Source: Myxococcota bacterium (GTDB taxonomy: Bacteria; Myxococcota_A; UBA9160; SMWR01). From it: a DNA stretch of 64,000 bases. The DNA lies in the NCBI GenBank assembly GCA_022447545.1, contig JAKVBI010000012.1:58478-122477 (forward strand), read 5' to 3'. Position numbers and translations under genes: made by a program. The notes beneath the pieces are model-generated. The model did not search any database. It was not told the origin of the DNA and saw only the letters and a program-made list of their open reading frames with translations. Below are positions 1 through 8,464 of this stretch, piece after piece (position 1 is the first letter of the stretch; every line of letters starts with the position of its first letter).

Positions 1-183
1 GTCGAGCACCCGGAAATGGGTTCCGTGCGAGTCGATGGTCTGCCCGTGCATCTGTCTCGGACCGACTGGTCGCTTGAGCGCGGGGCTCCGTGTCTGGGGG
101 AGCACAACCAGGAGGTTTTCGGCGGACTGCTGGGATTGTCCGAAGCCGAGATCGATTCGCTCCGTGACGAGGGGGTGATCTGA
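1..183 (+). CDS. CaiB/BaiF (class III) CoA-transferase, C-terminal fragment
   Basis: Sixty codons are open from base 1 to the TGA at 181-183; the gene begins outside the window. The fragment contains GEHNQEVFGG and ends DEGVI, which parallels GEHNHAVYGE and the final GVI of the next gene, so I read it as the carboxy end of a tandem class III CoA-transferase. Members of this family move CoA between acyl groups. The stop shares its A with the next start (TGATG), so the two are probably co-translated and may form a two-subunit enzyme or two paralogous transferases. The substrate cannot be inferred. Confidence 0.75.
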   Translation, partial: VEHPEMGSVRVDGLPVHLSRTDWSLERGAPCLGEHNQEVFGGLLGLSEAEIDSLRDEGVI

Positions 184-1469
184 TGGTGCCTTCCGAGCGA
201 CCGGGTGCCCTGGAGGGGCTTCGGGTGATCGAGATCGCCCACGAACGCATGGCCTTCGCGGGCAAGTTGCTGGCCGACATGGGCGCCGATGTGATCGTCA
301 TCGAGCCTCCCGAAGGCGCTGCGACCCGTGGGTTCCCACCCTTTGTCGACGACGAGTCGGACCCCGAACGCAGCCTGTTCTGGTGGCACTACAACACCAG
401 CAAGCGCTCGGTGACTCTTTCCCTCGAATCGGCGGAAGGGCGTGGCTTGTTCGCCGAACTCGTGGCGACGGCGGACTTCGTGCTGGAATCCGAGGATCCG
501 GGCCGACTGGCGTCCCTGGGAGTTGATTATCCGGATGTTGCCGGTGCCGACAGTTCGGTGATCTGGGTCTCCATGACTCCCTTTGGACGAGAGGGACCCC
601 GACGAGACGAGCACAGCACCGACCTCACGCTTCTCGCCGGCGGGGGGCCGGGTTGGATGTGTGGCTACGACGATCACTCCCTGCCGCCCGTTCGGGGTGG
701 GGGGAATCAGGGGTTCCACACCGGCTGTCACTTTGCGGTGATGTCGGCGCTCACCGCCTGGTTGGCCCGCGAAGCCACCGGGGTCGGCCAGTGGGTCGAC
801 GTCAACATGCACGCGGCCGCCAACGTGACCACCGAAGCGGGAAGTTACGCTTGGCTCGTTTCGGGCATGACCATGGTGAGACAAACGGGCCGACATGCCT
901 CGCCTGTGCCTACCATGGAAACCCAGATTCGCTGTAAAGATGGTCGATACGTCAACACGGGCGTTCCCCCCCGGTCACCCCGTGAGTTCGCCACGGTTTC
1001 CGCCTGGATTCGGGAACTGGGCCTCGAGGAGGAGTTTCCCGAAGTCTTCCTACTCGACATGGGGGGGGAGAGGGAGTTCATCGATCTCGGCCAGGTGGGA
1101 CAGGATGAGGAACTGACGGCGATATTTGGTGCGGGGCGAGACGCCATGAACCTGATTGCCTCTCGTCTGCCCGCCTACGAGTTCTTTCGCGGCGGCCAGG
1201 AACGCGAGATCCCACTCGGGGTGATCTACTCACCCGAGGAGGTCATGAACGATCCGCATTTCGTCGAGCGCGGTTTCCCCGTACAGGTGGAACACGAAGA
1301 CCTGGAAACAGAGATTACCTATCCCGGGGCCCCCTATCGCTTCGTCAAGAGCCCCTGGAGAATTCGGAGCCGGGCGCCGCATGTCGGGGAGCACAATCAC
1401 GCGGTCTACGGTGAGTTGAACCGCGGTCCCGAAGACCTGGCCCAGCTGCAGGCTCGCGGAGTGATCTGA
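183..1469 (+). CDS. CaiB/BaiF (class III) CoA-transferase
   Basis: This complete 428-residue protein has the family layout: an N-terminal Rossmann-like segment (GLRVIEIAH, residues 12-20, then KLLADMGADVIVIEPP), a central region HSTDLTLLAGG in which Asp147 lies where the family places the catalytic aspartate that forms the mixed anhydride, and a C-terminal APHVGEHN motif. Class III enzymes transfer CoA between carboxylic acids such as carnitine, formate/oxalate, benzylsuccinate or steroid acids. The ATG overlaps the stop of the upstream paralogue. The flanking SDR and flavoprotein genes fit a catabolic role in acyl-CoA metabolism, but the substrate is unknown. Confidence 0.85.
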   Translation: MVPSERPGALEGLRVIEIAHERMAFAGKLLADMGADVIVIEPPEGAATRGFPPFVDDESDPERSLFWWHYNTSKRSVTLSLESAEGRGLFAELVATADFVLESEDPGRLASLGVDYPDVAGADSSVIWVSMTPFGREGPRRDEHSTDLTLLAGGGPGWMCGYDDHSLPPVRGGGNQGFHTGCHFAVMSALTAWLAREATGVGQWVDVNMHAAANVTTEAGSYAWLVSGMTMVRQTGRHASPVPTMETQIRCKDGRYVNTGVPPRSPREFATVSAWIRELGLEEEFPEVFLLDMGGEREFIDLGQVGQDEELTAIFGAGRDAMNLIASRLPAYEFFRGGQEREIPLGVIYSPEEVMNDPHFVERGFPVQVEHEDLETEITYPGAPYRFVKSPWRIRSRAPHVGEHNHAVYGELNRGPEDLAQLQARGVI

Positions 1470-1486
1470 GGCCCGGGGTCCTGGGC

Positions 1487-2728
1487 TCAGTGGAAGTGGA
1501 CTCCGTCGACCGAGCGCACGATCCGCACCGAGCACTCGTCCCTCAGTTCGGGAAATTTTGCACTGAAGGCGTGCCGGGTCTCCTCGGCCACGTCTTCGGC
1601 CCGATCTGCGTCGACCAGGGCGATGGAGCAGCCCCCGAAACCCGCACCGCTGAAGCGGGCTCCCAGTACTGCGTGGTTCGATTCGAGAATCGCCTGCAGG
1701 GCGATCAGCTCGGGGGAGCCGGTCTGGTAGTTTTCGATGGAGCTTCGACAGGACTCGAACATCAGTCGACCAAAGCCGCTCAGATCTCCTGTTTGCCAAA
1801 GATGCCAACCTCGTTCGACACGTTGCCGCTCGCCGAAGAAATGGGTCGCTCTGCGTCGCTGGTTTTCCGACAGGGCGTTGGCATGGTCGTGGAAGACTTC
1901 GTCGGAGAATTCACCCAGGCGGGCAGGACCTGGGTGGCCCGAGCGTTCTTTGAGGATGGCTGCCGCTGCCAGAGTCTCCTCGACGTGGGCGTTGAAGGGA
2001 GTCTGGGTAAGGTTGCGGGGGAGGCCGGTGGAGAACACCAGGAAGCGGGTGTTGGACAGGTCGCAGCCGGCGGGTGTGGTTTGCCAGGTGGACTGGCGGG
2101 TGTCGATGCGGGATAGCTGATTGCGGCGAGCGCTGACGATGGAGGCGGGGTCCAGCACGCCGCTGCGCACTCCGACGTATTCGTTCTCGGCGCGTCGGAC
2201 CCGCGCGACCAGATCGGTGGGCTCGAGTTCCACGGCATTCACGTCGGCAAATGCGGTCAGGTAGGCCACCATCACCGATGCCGAGGACGACAGGCCACTG
2301 CTGGGTAGAGAGCCCCAGATTTCCCCCAGTGCTCCGCGTGGCGGTTCCGGGATCCGGTCGCCCAGCGCCCATGCCGCAGCACGTGCGTACCGGTCCCAAT
2401 GATCGGTGGGGGGATCCGGCAGGGCATGGGTCTCGGTCCATTCGAAGCGTGCCTCACCCCGAAAGTTGGCGCTCGAAAGTCGGATCTCCTGCCCCTCGCT
2501 CGGGGCGAAGGCCAGCAGACTGTACAGGTCGATGGCCATTCCAAGGACCGGCCCGCCTTGGTGGTCGATATGGGCTCCCAGCGGACAGATTCGATAGGGG
2601 GCAACCACCACGCGCACCTGGTTTCGATCGACCCCGTGTCGCTGGGAGATTCGCTCGGACAACGTTTCCGCATTTCGAGCGAGGGTGGCCTCGGGGTGCG
2701 GCGAGTGCTGGGAGGTCGGTTGGCTCAT
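1487..2728 (-). CDS. GHMP sugar kinase, galacturonokinase-like
   Basis: A 413-residue GHMP kinase of the galactokinase superfamily. The N-terminal sugar motif (residues 43-60) reads APYRICPLGAHIDHQGG instead of the galactokinase GRxNLIGEHTDYN. From memory this matches plant D-galacturonate kinase (GALAK) almost exactly. The ATP loop is LPSSGLSSSA (141-150), GVRSGVLD ends in the presumed catalytic Asp193, and motif 3 is GARFSGAGFGG. The predicted reaction is D-galacturonate plus ATP to galacturonate-1-phosphate, feeding UDP-galacturonate for surface glycans. It is the last gene of a tight operon with a lipid acyltransferase and an LPS-type glycosyltransferase. Its ATG overlaps the preceding stop (ATGA at 2725-2728). 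Galactokinase activity is the main alternative. Confidence 0.78.
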   Translation of the reverse strand: MSQPTSQHSPHPEATLARNAETLSERISQRHGVDRNQVRVVVAPYRICPLGAHIDHQGGPVLGMAIDLYSLLAFAPSEGQEIRLSSANFRGEARFEWTETHALPDPPTDHWDRYARAAAWALGDRIPEPPRGALGEIWGSLPSSGLSSSASVMVAYLTAFADVNAVELEPTDLVARVRRAENEYVGVRSGVLDPASIVSARRNQLSRIDTRQSTWQTTPAGCDLSNTRFLVFSTGLPRNLTQTPFNAHVEETLAAAAILKERSGHPGPARLGEFSDEVFHDHANALSENQRRRATHFFGERQRVERGWHLWQTGDLSGFGRLMFESCRSSIENYQTGSPELIALQAILESNHAVLGARFSGAGFGGCSIALVDADRAEDVAEETRHAFSAKFPELRDECSVRIVRSVDGVHFH

Positions 2729-3696
2729 CGAACCTGGAGGATATCAGGGTCGGGCAGGGGGTCCGTCCGGGTCGCGTAGGGGTCGTCAGGCAGGTCTGGG
2801 CTGTTGCGAAATCGGCGGTGTCCCCAAATCCATTGTTCGGGGTGATCGCGAATCGCGCCTTCGAGGGCTGTGTTGAGCTCCGCGGTCAGACGCGCCAAGT
2901 CGGCTTTGCGGTCGCCCGTCGAGTCGCTGATGATGGCGGGCATGACGACTGCGCGGTGGCGATGGTGTGTCATGCGAAAGGTGTAGAAGGGCAGGAGTGG
3001 GGCACCGCAGCGCAGCGCGAGCAGCGCGGGTCCGGGGGAGGTCAGGGCACGCACTCCAAAGAAGGGGATTGGAATTCCCCGCGTGCGTCGCGCGTACTGG
3101 TCGTTGGCGAAGACCACCGCCTGCCCCCTGCGGATTGTTTTCAGTAAATCCCGGAGTGAGCCTCGGTGGGGGACGATTCGTGCACCCGTTCGGGCGCGTT
3201 GCTCGAAGAGGTGGTGGGAAACCCTTCGGTTGCTAAGGGGGCGCGCGGCGACGGTCAAGCCGCGGGCTCGTGTGGACAATGCCTGAAGGGCGCACTCGAA
3301 GCTTCCCAGGTGGGCAGTGACGACCACGGCTCCTCGGCCTGCGGCCATGGCCCGCTCATAGTTCTCCCAGCCGATCAGTTCAAAGCGCTCGAGCAGCTGG
3401 CTCGCCTCGCGGCGCGACGCCGAGGCGAGATCGATGGCGTTCCAAGCGATGTGCTGATAGCTCTCCTGCGCGATTCGGTGGTACTCCGAGTCGGGTAGTC
3501 CGGGAAATGCAATGCGGAGGTTGACGAGGGACACGTCGGCTCGTCGGTCGTCCAGTGTGAAGGCGAGGCGAGCCAATCCACTGGCTGCCGTGTGGCTGAT
3601 TCCCTCGGGCAATCGCCCCAGCAACTCCCAGCCGATCCGGTAGGCCGCGTACTCCAGAGCGTCGCGCCAACCGGATTTTCGATCATTCCGGCTCAC
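2725..3696 (-). CDS. LpxL/HtrB-type lysophospholipid (lipid A) acyltransferase
   Basis: This 323-residue protein has the LpxL/HtrB acyltransferase signature: TAHLGSFE with His129 and Glu134 as the HX4E catalytic pair, then the ARPL, ANDQ and IPFFG blocks typical of late lipid A or mannoside acyltransferases. It would transfer a fatty acyl chain onto a glycolipid at the inner face of the cytoplasmic membrane. I chose GTG at 3694-3696 because it overlaps the upstream glycosyltransferase stop as GTGA and the acyltransferase homology begins soon after; further upstream the frame looks like non-coding translation. Its own TGA overlaps the kinase ATG. Exact acceptor unknown. Confidence 0.85.
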   Translation of the reverse strand: MSRNDRKSGWRDALEYAAYRIGWELLGRLPEGISHTAASGLARLAFTLDDRRADVSLVNLRIAFPGLPDSEYHRIAQESYQHIAWNAIDLASASRREASQLLERFELIGWENYERAMAAGRGAVVVTAHLGSFECALQALSTRARGLTVAARPLSNRRVSHHLFEQRARTGARIVPHRGSLRDLLKTIRRGQAVVFANDQYARRTRGIPIPFFGVRALTSPGPALLALRCGAPLLPFYTFRMTHHRHRAVVMPAIISDSTGDRKADLARLTAELNTALEGAIRDHPEQWIWGHRRFRNSPDLPDDPYATRTDPLPDPDILQVR

Positions 3697-4517
3697 GGGG
3701 AACGCGGAGCGCCGTTGCGGGAAGCCGCTGCTTCCGAACTCATGGGTTCGGTCTGCATGAGCTGCCAGAGCTTGGCGTACTTGAGAAAAGCGTAATGGGC
3801 GGCGAAGGAGGCGAGGAGGAGTCCCCGCCACCCATCGAGGAAGCCCCGATCCAGCAGGTAAGACCGAAGAAATCGCCAGATCGGGCGAAGAACGAGGTCT
3901 CGTAAGTGAAAGGGGCGACCGCATCGGTGGAGGTCGTTGGCACCGAGGGTCGTGTAACGCTGAATGGTGGCGATGTGCTCGTCGAGATCGCGGTATGGGT
4001 CGTGGAGCAGGCGTCCTTTGAGTCGCGTGGGGGAGGTGCTCAGGAGCACTCGCTCGTGCAGGTTGGCATTGCTCCAGTGCCCTCTTCGGCGGTCGAACAA
4101 CCGGAGTTGGTGGTCCGGCATCCAGCTGCCGTACTGGATCCATCGGCCCAGGTAGCGCGAATGGCGCGGGAAATCATAACCCGACGCGGTACGAAAGCCC
4201 GCCAGGCGTTGCGCTTCGATCTCGTTGGCGAGATCCGACGACAACCGCTCGTCGGCGTCCAGGCATAGCACCCAATTGTGTCGAGCTTGAGTGATCGCGA
4301 ACTGCTTCTGCTTTCCGTAGCCGGGCCAATCTCGTTCGATGACGCGGGCTCCGTGGGCGGACGCGATTTCCCGGGTTTCGTCGGTGGAGTGGGAGTCGAC
4401 TACCAACAGTTCATCGCATGCGGCCATGGACTGCAGGCACGCGCCAATGCGGTCGGCCTCGTTATAGGTGATGACGCAGGCGGACAGGCCTGGCCGCTTC
4501 TCGGTTTCAGCGGTCAA
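3693..4517 (-). CDS. Family 2 glycosyltransferase, WaaE/KdtX-like
   Basis: A 274-residue GT2 enzyme. The GT-A fold begins with SACVITYNEADRI (12-24), then DELLVVDSHSTDET, and the metal-binding acidic motif LDADE at 86-90. The GKQKQFA segment and the WIQYGSWMPDHQLRLFDR block are characteristic of the LPS core glucosyltransferases WaaE/KdtX, as I recall them. The C-terminal third contains hydrophobic segments (LLLASFAAHYAFLKY) suggesting membrane association. It would add a sugar to a lipid-linked core oligosaccharide. The gene overlaps its upstream neighbour by 11 bases and its downstream neighbour by 4, giving strong operon evidence. Confidence 0.85.
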   Translation of the reverse strand: MTAETEKRPGLSACVITYNEADRIGACLQSMAACDELLVVDSHSTDETREIASAHGARVIERDWPGYGKQKQFAITQARHNWVLCLDADERLSSDLANEIEAQRLAGFRTASGYDFPRHSRYLGRWIQYGSWMPDHQLRLFDRRRGHWSNANLHERVLLSTSPTRLKGRLLHDPYRDLDEHIATIQRYTTLGANDLHRCGRPFHLRDLVLRPIWRFLRSYLLDRGFLDGWRGLLLASFAAHYAFLKYAKLWQLMQTEPMSSEAAASRNGAPRSP

Positions 4518-4989
4518 CTTCGAACTGGGCGTCGAGCACGGGCCATTCGATTGCTGCCTGAGCGGCGAAGGCTTGAAGAAGGACGGGCCGGTCCGGGTTG
4601 TCGTCCGCCGACAGGTACTCCCCGATGGCCGACTTCAAGGCCGCCTCTTCCGGGGCTTCCGGGGTCTCCGCCTTCAAGCTTCCCTCTTCGTGTTCGAGCC
4701 CGACGCGGTCGAGCCATTCGGTGAGGAGATCGGGTTGGCATTCCAGAAAGTAGATAGCGAGCACTTCATCTGCGATGGGGTTGGCGGCGACTCGAGACAG
4801 TGCCCGGCGCACGGCGGCTGCCCGCTTGGGGAAGGGTTGCCGCTTGAGATAGACCGGGCGTGCCTTCATGGCGGCGCTGGCGGTGGCCAGAGCCTGAGCG
4901 AAGATCATCGGTGATTTGTCCGAGAGGGCACGCAGCATGCGCTCAGCGCACTCGGGAGACATGTTGGCAAAGACCTGATACGACCGCAT
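4507..4989 (-). CDS. Unknown helical protein in the surface-glycolipid operon
   Basis: I do not recognise this 160-residue protein. It is soluble, rich in Ala, Glu and Leu and predicted by eye to be mostly alpha-helical; a short acidic stretch (EAPEEAALKSAIGEYLSADD) lies near the end. No signal peptide, cysteine cluster or catalytic motif is visible. The ATG at 4987-4989 is chosen because AGGTGGAG lies 4-5 bases upstream; an upstream alternative at 5034 would run into ctaA. The 11-base overlap with the glycosyltransferase says it belongs to that operon, perhaps as an accessory factor. Confidence 0.7.
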   Translation of the reverse strand: MRSYQVFANMSPECAERMLRALSDKSPMIFAQALATASAAMKARPVYLKRQPFPKRAAAVRRALSRVAANPIADEVLAIYFLECQPDLLTEWLDRVGLEHEEGSLKAETPEAPEEAALKSAIGEYLSADDNPDRPVLLQAFAAQAAIEWPVLDAQFEVDR

Positions 4990-5023
4990 GGCACTCCACC
5001 TGGCAGAATAATTCGATTCCGCG

Positions 5024-5977
5024 CTATGTAGCACCGGCGTCCCGCGCTGGCACGTCCGGCGGGGTTCCCTGCCAGGCGGTCCGGGTGGCCAGAGCGACGC
5101 ACAGGGTCAGCGCCGAGGCCAGCGCAGAGTGCAGGCCCGTAACCTCCACGGGGAGTGCCAGGAGGACATTGGCGACCCCGACGCCGACCTGGGCGACGGC
5201 CAGGGCCAGGGCCAGGCGGGTCTTCTGCCGGAGACGGGGGCTGGAACGCGTCACCCATGCGCAGACGCCCAGGACCCCGACCAGCGCGTACCCATTCAGT
5301 CGGTGTAGGAGATGAATTCCGACTCCACCGCGAAAGGTCGGAAACCAGAGGCCTCCGTTGCAGGTGGGCCATTCAGGGCAGACGAGTCCCGCGTAGCGCG
5401 ATGCCACCAGGCCACCCAGGGTCAATTGGGCCACCAACAGCAGCATCGCCAGAGTCACCCAGCCACGGTTCAATGGACTGGCGCGCCGCGGAGCGGGCTC
5501 ATCCGCGCTCAGTTCATGGAACGTGCACGCGGTGAAGAGCAGGACGACCGCGAAGGCGTTTCCCATCAGCAGGTGCGCGGTCACCGTCCAGGACGCCAGC
5601 AGTTGCCAGACGGTGAGGGCTCCCAGCAGGACCTGGATCATCAGCATGACGGCACCCAGGGCGAGCCATGTCGATCCCACTGCGCGAGTGGCTGGGCGGC
5701 GCAGGGAGAGAACGCTCAGGATGACGAACGCGAGGCTCACGCCCCCTGCGATCAGCCGGTGACTCCATTCGAAGCCCACTCTCACGTTCATGCGAGGGAT
5801 GAATTCTCCGAAGCACAGGGGCCAGTCGGGGCAGGCCAATCCTGCGTCGTTGGCTCGCACCAGGGCACCCAGGACGATCAGTCCCAGGGCGCAGAAGAGC
5901 AGTCCGACGAAGGCGCGTGCGAGAGCTCTGGCATAGCGAGTGTCGTTCACCTGGGAATCTCGTGAGAGGGGGTCCAT
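5024..5977 (-). CDS. ctaA: Heme A synthase (CtaA/COX15)
   Basis: A 317-residue polytopic protein with about eight membrane segments. Each half carries the family marks: the first has CPDWPLC (Cys49 and Cys55) followed by EWSHRLIAGG with a heme-ligand histidine; the second has CPEWPTCNGG followed by HLLHRLNGY. CtaA oxidises the C8 methyl of heme O to the formyl group of heme A for aa3-type cytochrome oxidase, so the organism should respire oxygen. The ATG at 5975-5977 is supported by GGAGGGG four bases upstream. The downstream unknown gene starts 34 bases after its stop, so the glycolipid operon may be co-transcribed with it. Confidence 0.92.
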   Translation of the reverse strand: MDPLSRDSQVNDTRYARALARAFVGLLFCALGLIVLGALVRANDAGLACPDWPLCFGEFIPRMNVRVGFEWSHRLIAGGVSLAFVILSVLSLRRPATRAVGSTWLALGAVMLMIQVLLGALTVWQLLASWTVTAHLLMGNAFAVVLLFTACTFHELSADEPAPRRASPLNRGWVTLAMLLLVAQLTLGGLVASRYAGLVCPEWPTCNGGLWFPTFRGGVGIHLLHRLNGYALVGVLGVCAWVTRSSPRLRQKTRLALALAVAQVGVGVANVLLALPVEVTGLHSALASALTLCVALATRTAWQGTPPDVPARDAGAT

Positions 5978-6192
5978 CGAGCCCCTCCATTTGCTCGAAG
6001 CGCGGGATCGAGGTTCGTGGTGGACGCAACGTAGCGAAGGGCCGCACGTCCAACATGCTGAGAATCTCGCGCCCTGGCCGGCGAGTTGCGTACCGATTGC
6101 GGATGCCAGGAGGGTTGGGAAACGCGGTGGTCTCCGCCAGGGGTCGGTTTGGTCTTCAGCCGGGTTTGGCATGGGTCGATACGGGTGGGGTC
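5978..6192. other. Divergent intergenic region between ctaA and the 6193 gene
   Basis: These 215 bases separate two divergently transcribed genes and must hold both promoters. Apart from the ctaA ribosome-binding site near 5982-5988 I see no strong -10/-35 pair, hairpin or repeat. Both strands stay open for long stretches, but their translations have no recognisable protein character. Confidence 0.5.
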
Positions 6193-6615
6193 ATGAAAGA
6201 GCTCGTTTCTCACCGTTCTCACGCCAGTGACCCCCGTCGGATTCGCGAGTTGCTGACGCGAGCCAAGTCGTTTGCGGAAGAACACCAGGTTCGTTCTCTG
6301 TTGGTGGGGATGTGGTGTGAAAAAGGCGATCTCGTGTTTCCCGAGGTCGTGGATTTCATCGAAAGCAGTCTGCGCGTAGATGATGCGATCTTTCGCATGA
6401 CCCGTGAGCGGGTCATTTTGTTTCTCACGGACGTCGATCGCGAAACCGGCGAGGAGATCGTTCGGCGCAACCTGCAGAGCTTTCAGGGCCGCTTCGCTCG
6501 GACTTGTGAGCCTTCGGTCCAGCTCCGCTTTTCCGAACTTGGACCGGACATTCCCGGTACGCGCGTGCGGGACGTACTGCTTACTCTGTTCGACCGCGAA
6601 GGCACTTCGGGCTAG
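6193..6615 (+). CDS. Small protein with a degenerate GGDEF-like half
   Basis: A 140-residue protein. Residues 35-100 follow the pattern of the second half of a GGDEF/nucleotide-cyclase fold: VRSLLVGMW, then SSLRVDDAIFRMTRERVILFL, then DRETGEEIVRRNLQSF, which mimics the motif containing RYGGDEFxxxL and its following helix. The catalytic GGDEF residues are replaced by RMTRER, so diguanylate cyclase activity is not expected; nucleotide sensing or a structural role is possible. ATG at 6193 is preferred over earlier starts because those would overlap ctaA; a GGGTGGGG stretch lies just upstream. Fold assignment is inference from pattern only. Confidence 0.6.
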   Translation: MKELVSHRSHASDPRRIRELLTRAKSFAEEHQVRSLLVGMWCEKGDLVFPEVVDFIESSLRVDDAIFRMTRERVILFLTDVDRETGEEIVRRNLQSFQGRFARTCEPSVQLRFSELGPDIPGTRVRDVLLTLFDREGTSG

Positions 6616-7529
6616 GCCCCATCCCATTCGCGCCTCAGGGCCGGCTCGATCTCGGAGTAGGCGAACTGGAAGCCCCGTTCCAGGGCACGGTGAGGCAGCA
6701 CTCGCTTGCTCCCGAGCAGTTCGTCAGCCAGCGGACCCAGTGCACCTCGAATGGCAAAAGCCGGCGCTGGGAACAGGGCGGGCCGGTGTAGCACCCGCGC
6801 CAGACACCGGGTCAATTCCCGGTTCTGCACGGGGTTGGGCGCGGTCGCATTGATCGGTCCGCGTATTCCATCGTCGTCGAGACACCGGTCGATCAGCGAG
6901 ACCAGATCGTCCAGGTGGATCCAGGGGATCCACTGCCTCCCGTCGCCGAGCCGGCCTCCCAGGCCCAGACGGAAGGGCAGGGCCATCATTGGAAGCGCGC
7001 CTCCAGAGCGGGACAACACGATGCCGATGCGGAGGCAGACCACCCGGGTCTGGGGGGTCTCGAGAGCGGCCGCCTCCCAGTCTTTGCACAACTGCGCCAG
7101 AAATCCCTCGCCCCCGGGCGAGTCCTCAGTGAGCGTCTCGTCCCCCCGCGATCCGTAGAAGCCCACCGCGGAGGCACAGATCAGTACCGAAGGACGGGCT
7201 GAACCCGGCAGGGCAGCAATGGCTCGAGCCAGGCTTCGCGTCGATTCGATGCGACTGGCACGCATGCGTTGGCGGCGAGCTCGTGTGGGAAGACCGCCAA
7301 AGATCGGTTCACCCGCCAGGTGGACGACGGCTTGATGGCCCTCCAGCAGTGATGCTTCGAAATTCGATCCGTCCCAGCCCACGGCCTCGAGCCCGGGTGG
7401 GGTACCGGTCAGCCCGGAGGGGCGGCGGGTCAACGCCCGCACGGCCCGACCCTCCTCGCTCAACTTACGGCACAGAGACCCGCCCACCAGTCCCGTAGCG
7501 CCCGAAACCAAAAGCGGGTTCCTGCTCAT
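6612..7529 (-). CDS. TIGR01777/YfcH-type NAD(P)-dependent epimerase
   Basis: A 305-residue SDR-fold protein. The nucleotide-binding loop SGATGLVG lies at residues 9-16; GWDG, HLAGEPI, SRIESTR, SAVGFYG and IHLDDLV follow in the order seen in the TIGR01777/YfcH (SulA-like) family. These proteins bind NADP(H) but have no established physiological substrate. The gene converges on the 6193 gene with a 4-base stop overlap and is followed closely upstream (7 bases) by an SDR dehydrogenase, so both are probably transcribed together. Confidence 0.88.
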   Translation of the reverse strand: MSRNPLLVSGATGLVGGSLCRKLSEEGRAVRALTRRPSGLTGTPPGLEAVGWDGSNFEASLLEGHQAVVHLAGEPIFGGLPTRARRQRMRASRIESTRSLARAIAALPGSARPSVLICASAVGFYGSRGDETLTEDSPGGEGFLAQLCKDWEAAALETPQTRVVCLRIGIVLSRSGGALPMMALPFRLGLGGRLGDGRQWIPWIHLDDLVSLIDRCLDDDGIRGPINATAPNPVQNRELTRCLARVLHRPALFPAPAFAIRGALGPLADELLGSKRVLPHRALERGFQFAYSEIEPALRREWDGA

Positions 7530-7536
7530 GGGAGTC

Positions 7537-8307
7537 TCATCGGGGTTGCATGCGGATCGCGCCGTCCAGGCGCACAGTCTCCCCGTTCAGCATGGGGTTC
7601 TCGAGGATGTGGCAGGCCAGGGCTGCGTACTCGGCAGGCTTTCCCAGACGAGGAGGGAAGGGGATACTGGCTCCCAGAGCATCGACGGCTTCGGCAGGGA
7701 GTCCCGCCAGCAGGGGCGTGGCGAACAGGCCCGGGGCGATCGAGCAACAACGCACGCCATGTCGGGAGAGGTCCCGTGCAACGGGGAGCGTCAGGCCAAC
7801 GATTCCGCCCTTGGAAGCCGAGTAGGCCGCCTGACCGATCTGACCTTCGAAGGCTGCGACCGAAGACGTGTTGACGATGCAGCCGCGCTCGCCCTCGGTG
7901 TTGGGTTCGTTGCTGATCATGGTGGACGCGACCAGGCGGATCGCGTTGAAGGTTCCGATCAGATTGATTTCAATGGTTCTTCTGAAATGATCGAGATCGA
8001 ACGGCGTGCCGTCTTTGTCCACGGTTCGACTGGCAGAGCCGACCCCCGCACAGTTGATCAGAGCGTGAATGGACCCCATCGACTCGCGCGCACCGTCCAC
8101 TCCGGCCGTCAAGCTCTGTGTGTCGGTGACGTCCACGGGGAACGAGTGGACCGCGTCTCCGAGTTCGTCGGCGATCTCAGCGCCGCGGGAGTTCGGAAGG
8201 TCGAAGATCGCGACCTTGGCGCCGCGCCCGGCCAACTCGCGGACCGTCGACTCCCCCAGGCCGGACCCTCCTCCGGTCACGATCGCTCCAATTTCCTCGA
8301 TCTTCAT
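7537..8307 (-). CDS. SDR dehydrogenase, 3-hydroxyacyl-CoA dehydrogenase type II-like
   Basis: A 256-residue classical SDR: TGGGSGLG cofactor loop near the N-terminus, INCAGVG, an active-site Ser in NTSSVAAFEGQ, and the YSASKGG catalytic Tyr-x3-Lys. The FEGQIGQAAYSASKGG block and the RLGKPAEYA and RLDGAIRMQPR ends resemble 17-beta-HSD10/3-hydroxy-2-methylbutyryl-CoA dehydrogenases, which oxidise 3-hydroxyacyl-CoAs with NAD in fatty-acid or isoleucine degradation. GGAGGAGAC precedes the ATG. This fits the acyl-CoA theme of the window; other SDR substrates are possible. Confidence 0.8.
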   Translation of the reverse strand: MKIEEIGAIVTGGGSGLGESTVRELAGRGAKVAIFDLPNSRGAEIADELGDAVHSFPVDVTDTQSLTAGVDGARESMGSIHALINCAGVGSASRTVDKDGTPFDLDHFRRTIEINLIGTFNAIRLVASTMISNEPNTEGERGCIVNTSSVAAFEGQIGQAAYSASKGGIVGLTLPVARDLSRHGVRCCSIAPGLFATPLLAGLPAEAVDALGASIPFPPRLGKPAEYAALACHILENPMLNGETVRLDGAIRMQPR

Positions 8308-8444
8308 GTCTCCTCCAAGAAAGGCGGGTTTATGGGGCTCACGGGCCCTCGAGTGTCTCGAACGAAGGCGACGGCGACATCCCTCGAACTCGCCTCAGAT
8401 GCCTGTATAGCGGTTCGACGCCGGCGGTCGAAGCGGCGGGAGCG

Positions 8445-8464
8445 GAACCCTCCTGCGAGGGTTC
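8445..8464 (-). terminator. Probable terminator hairpin of gltA
   Basis: GAACCCTC (8445-8452) and GAGGGTTC (8457-8464) form a perfect 8-bp stem with a 4-base loop. The hairpin overlaps the gltA stop codon and lies at its 3' end. No U-tract follows, so termination may rely on the hairpin alone or on Rho. Confidence 0.45.

Noticed and set aside
3697-4143. N-terminal extension of the LpxL-like gene
   Set aside because: The extra 149 residues overlap the glycosyltransferase gene and are Arg/Pro-rich; the GTG at 3694-3696 with GTGA overlap and the family N-terminus after it explain the gene better.
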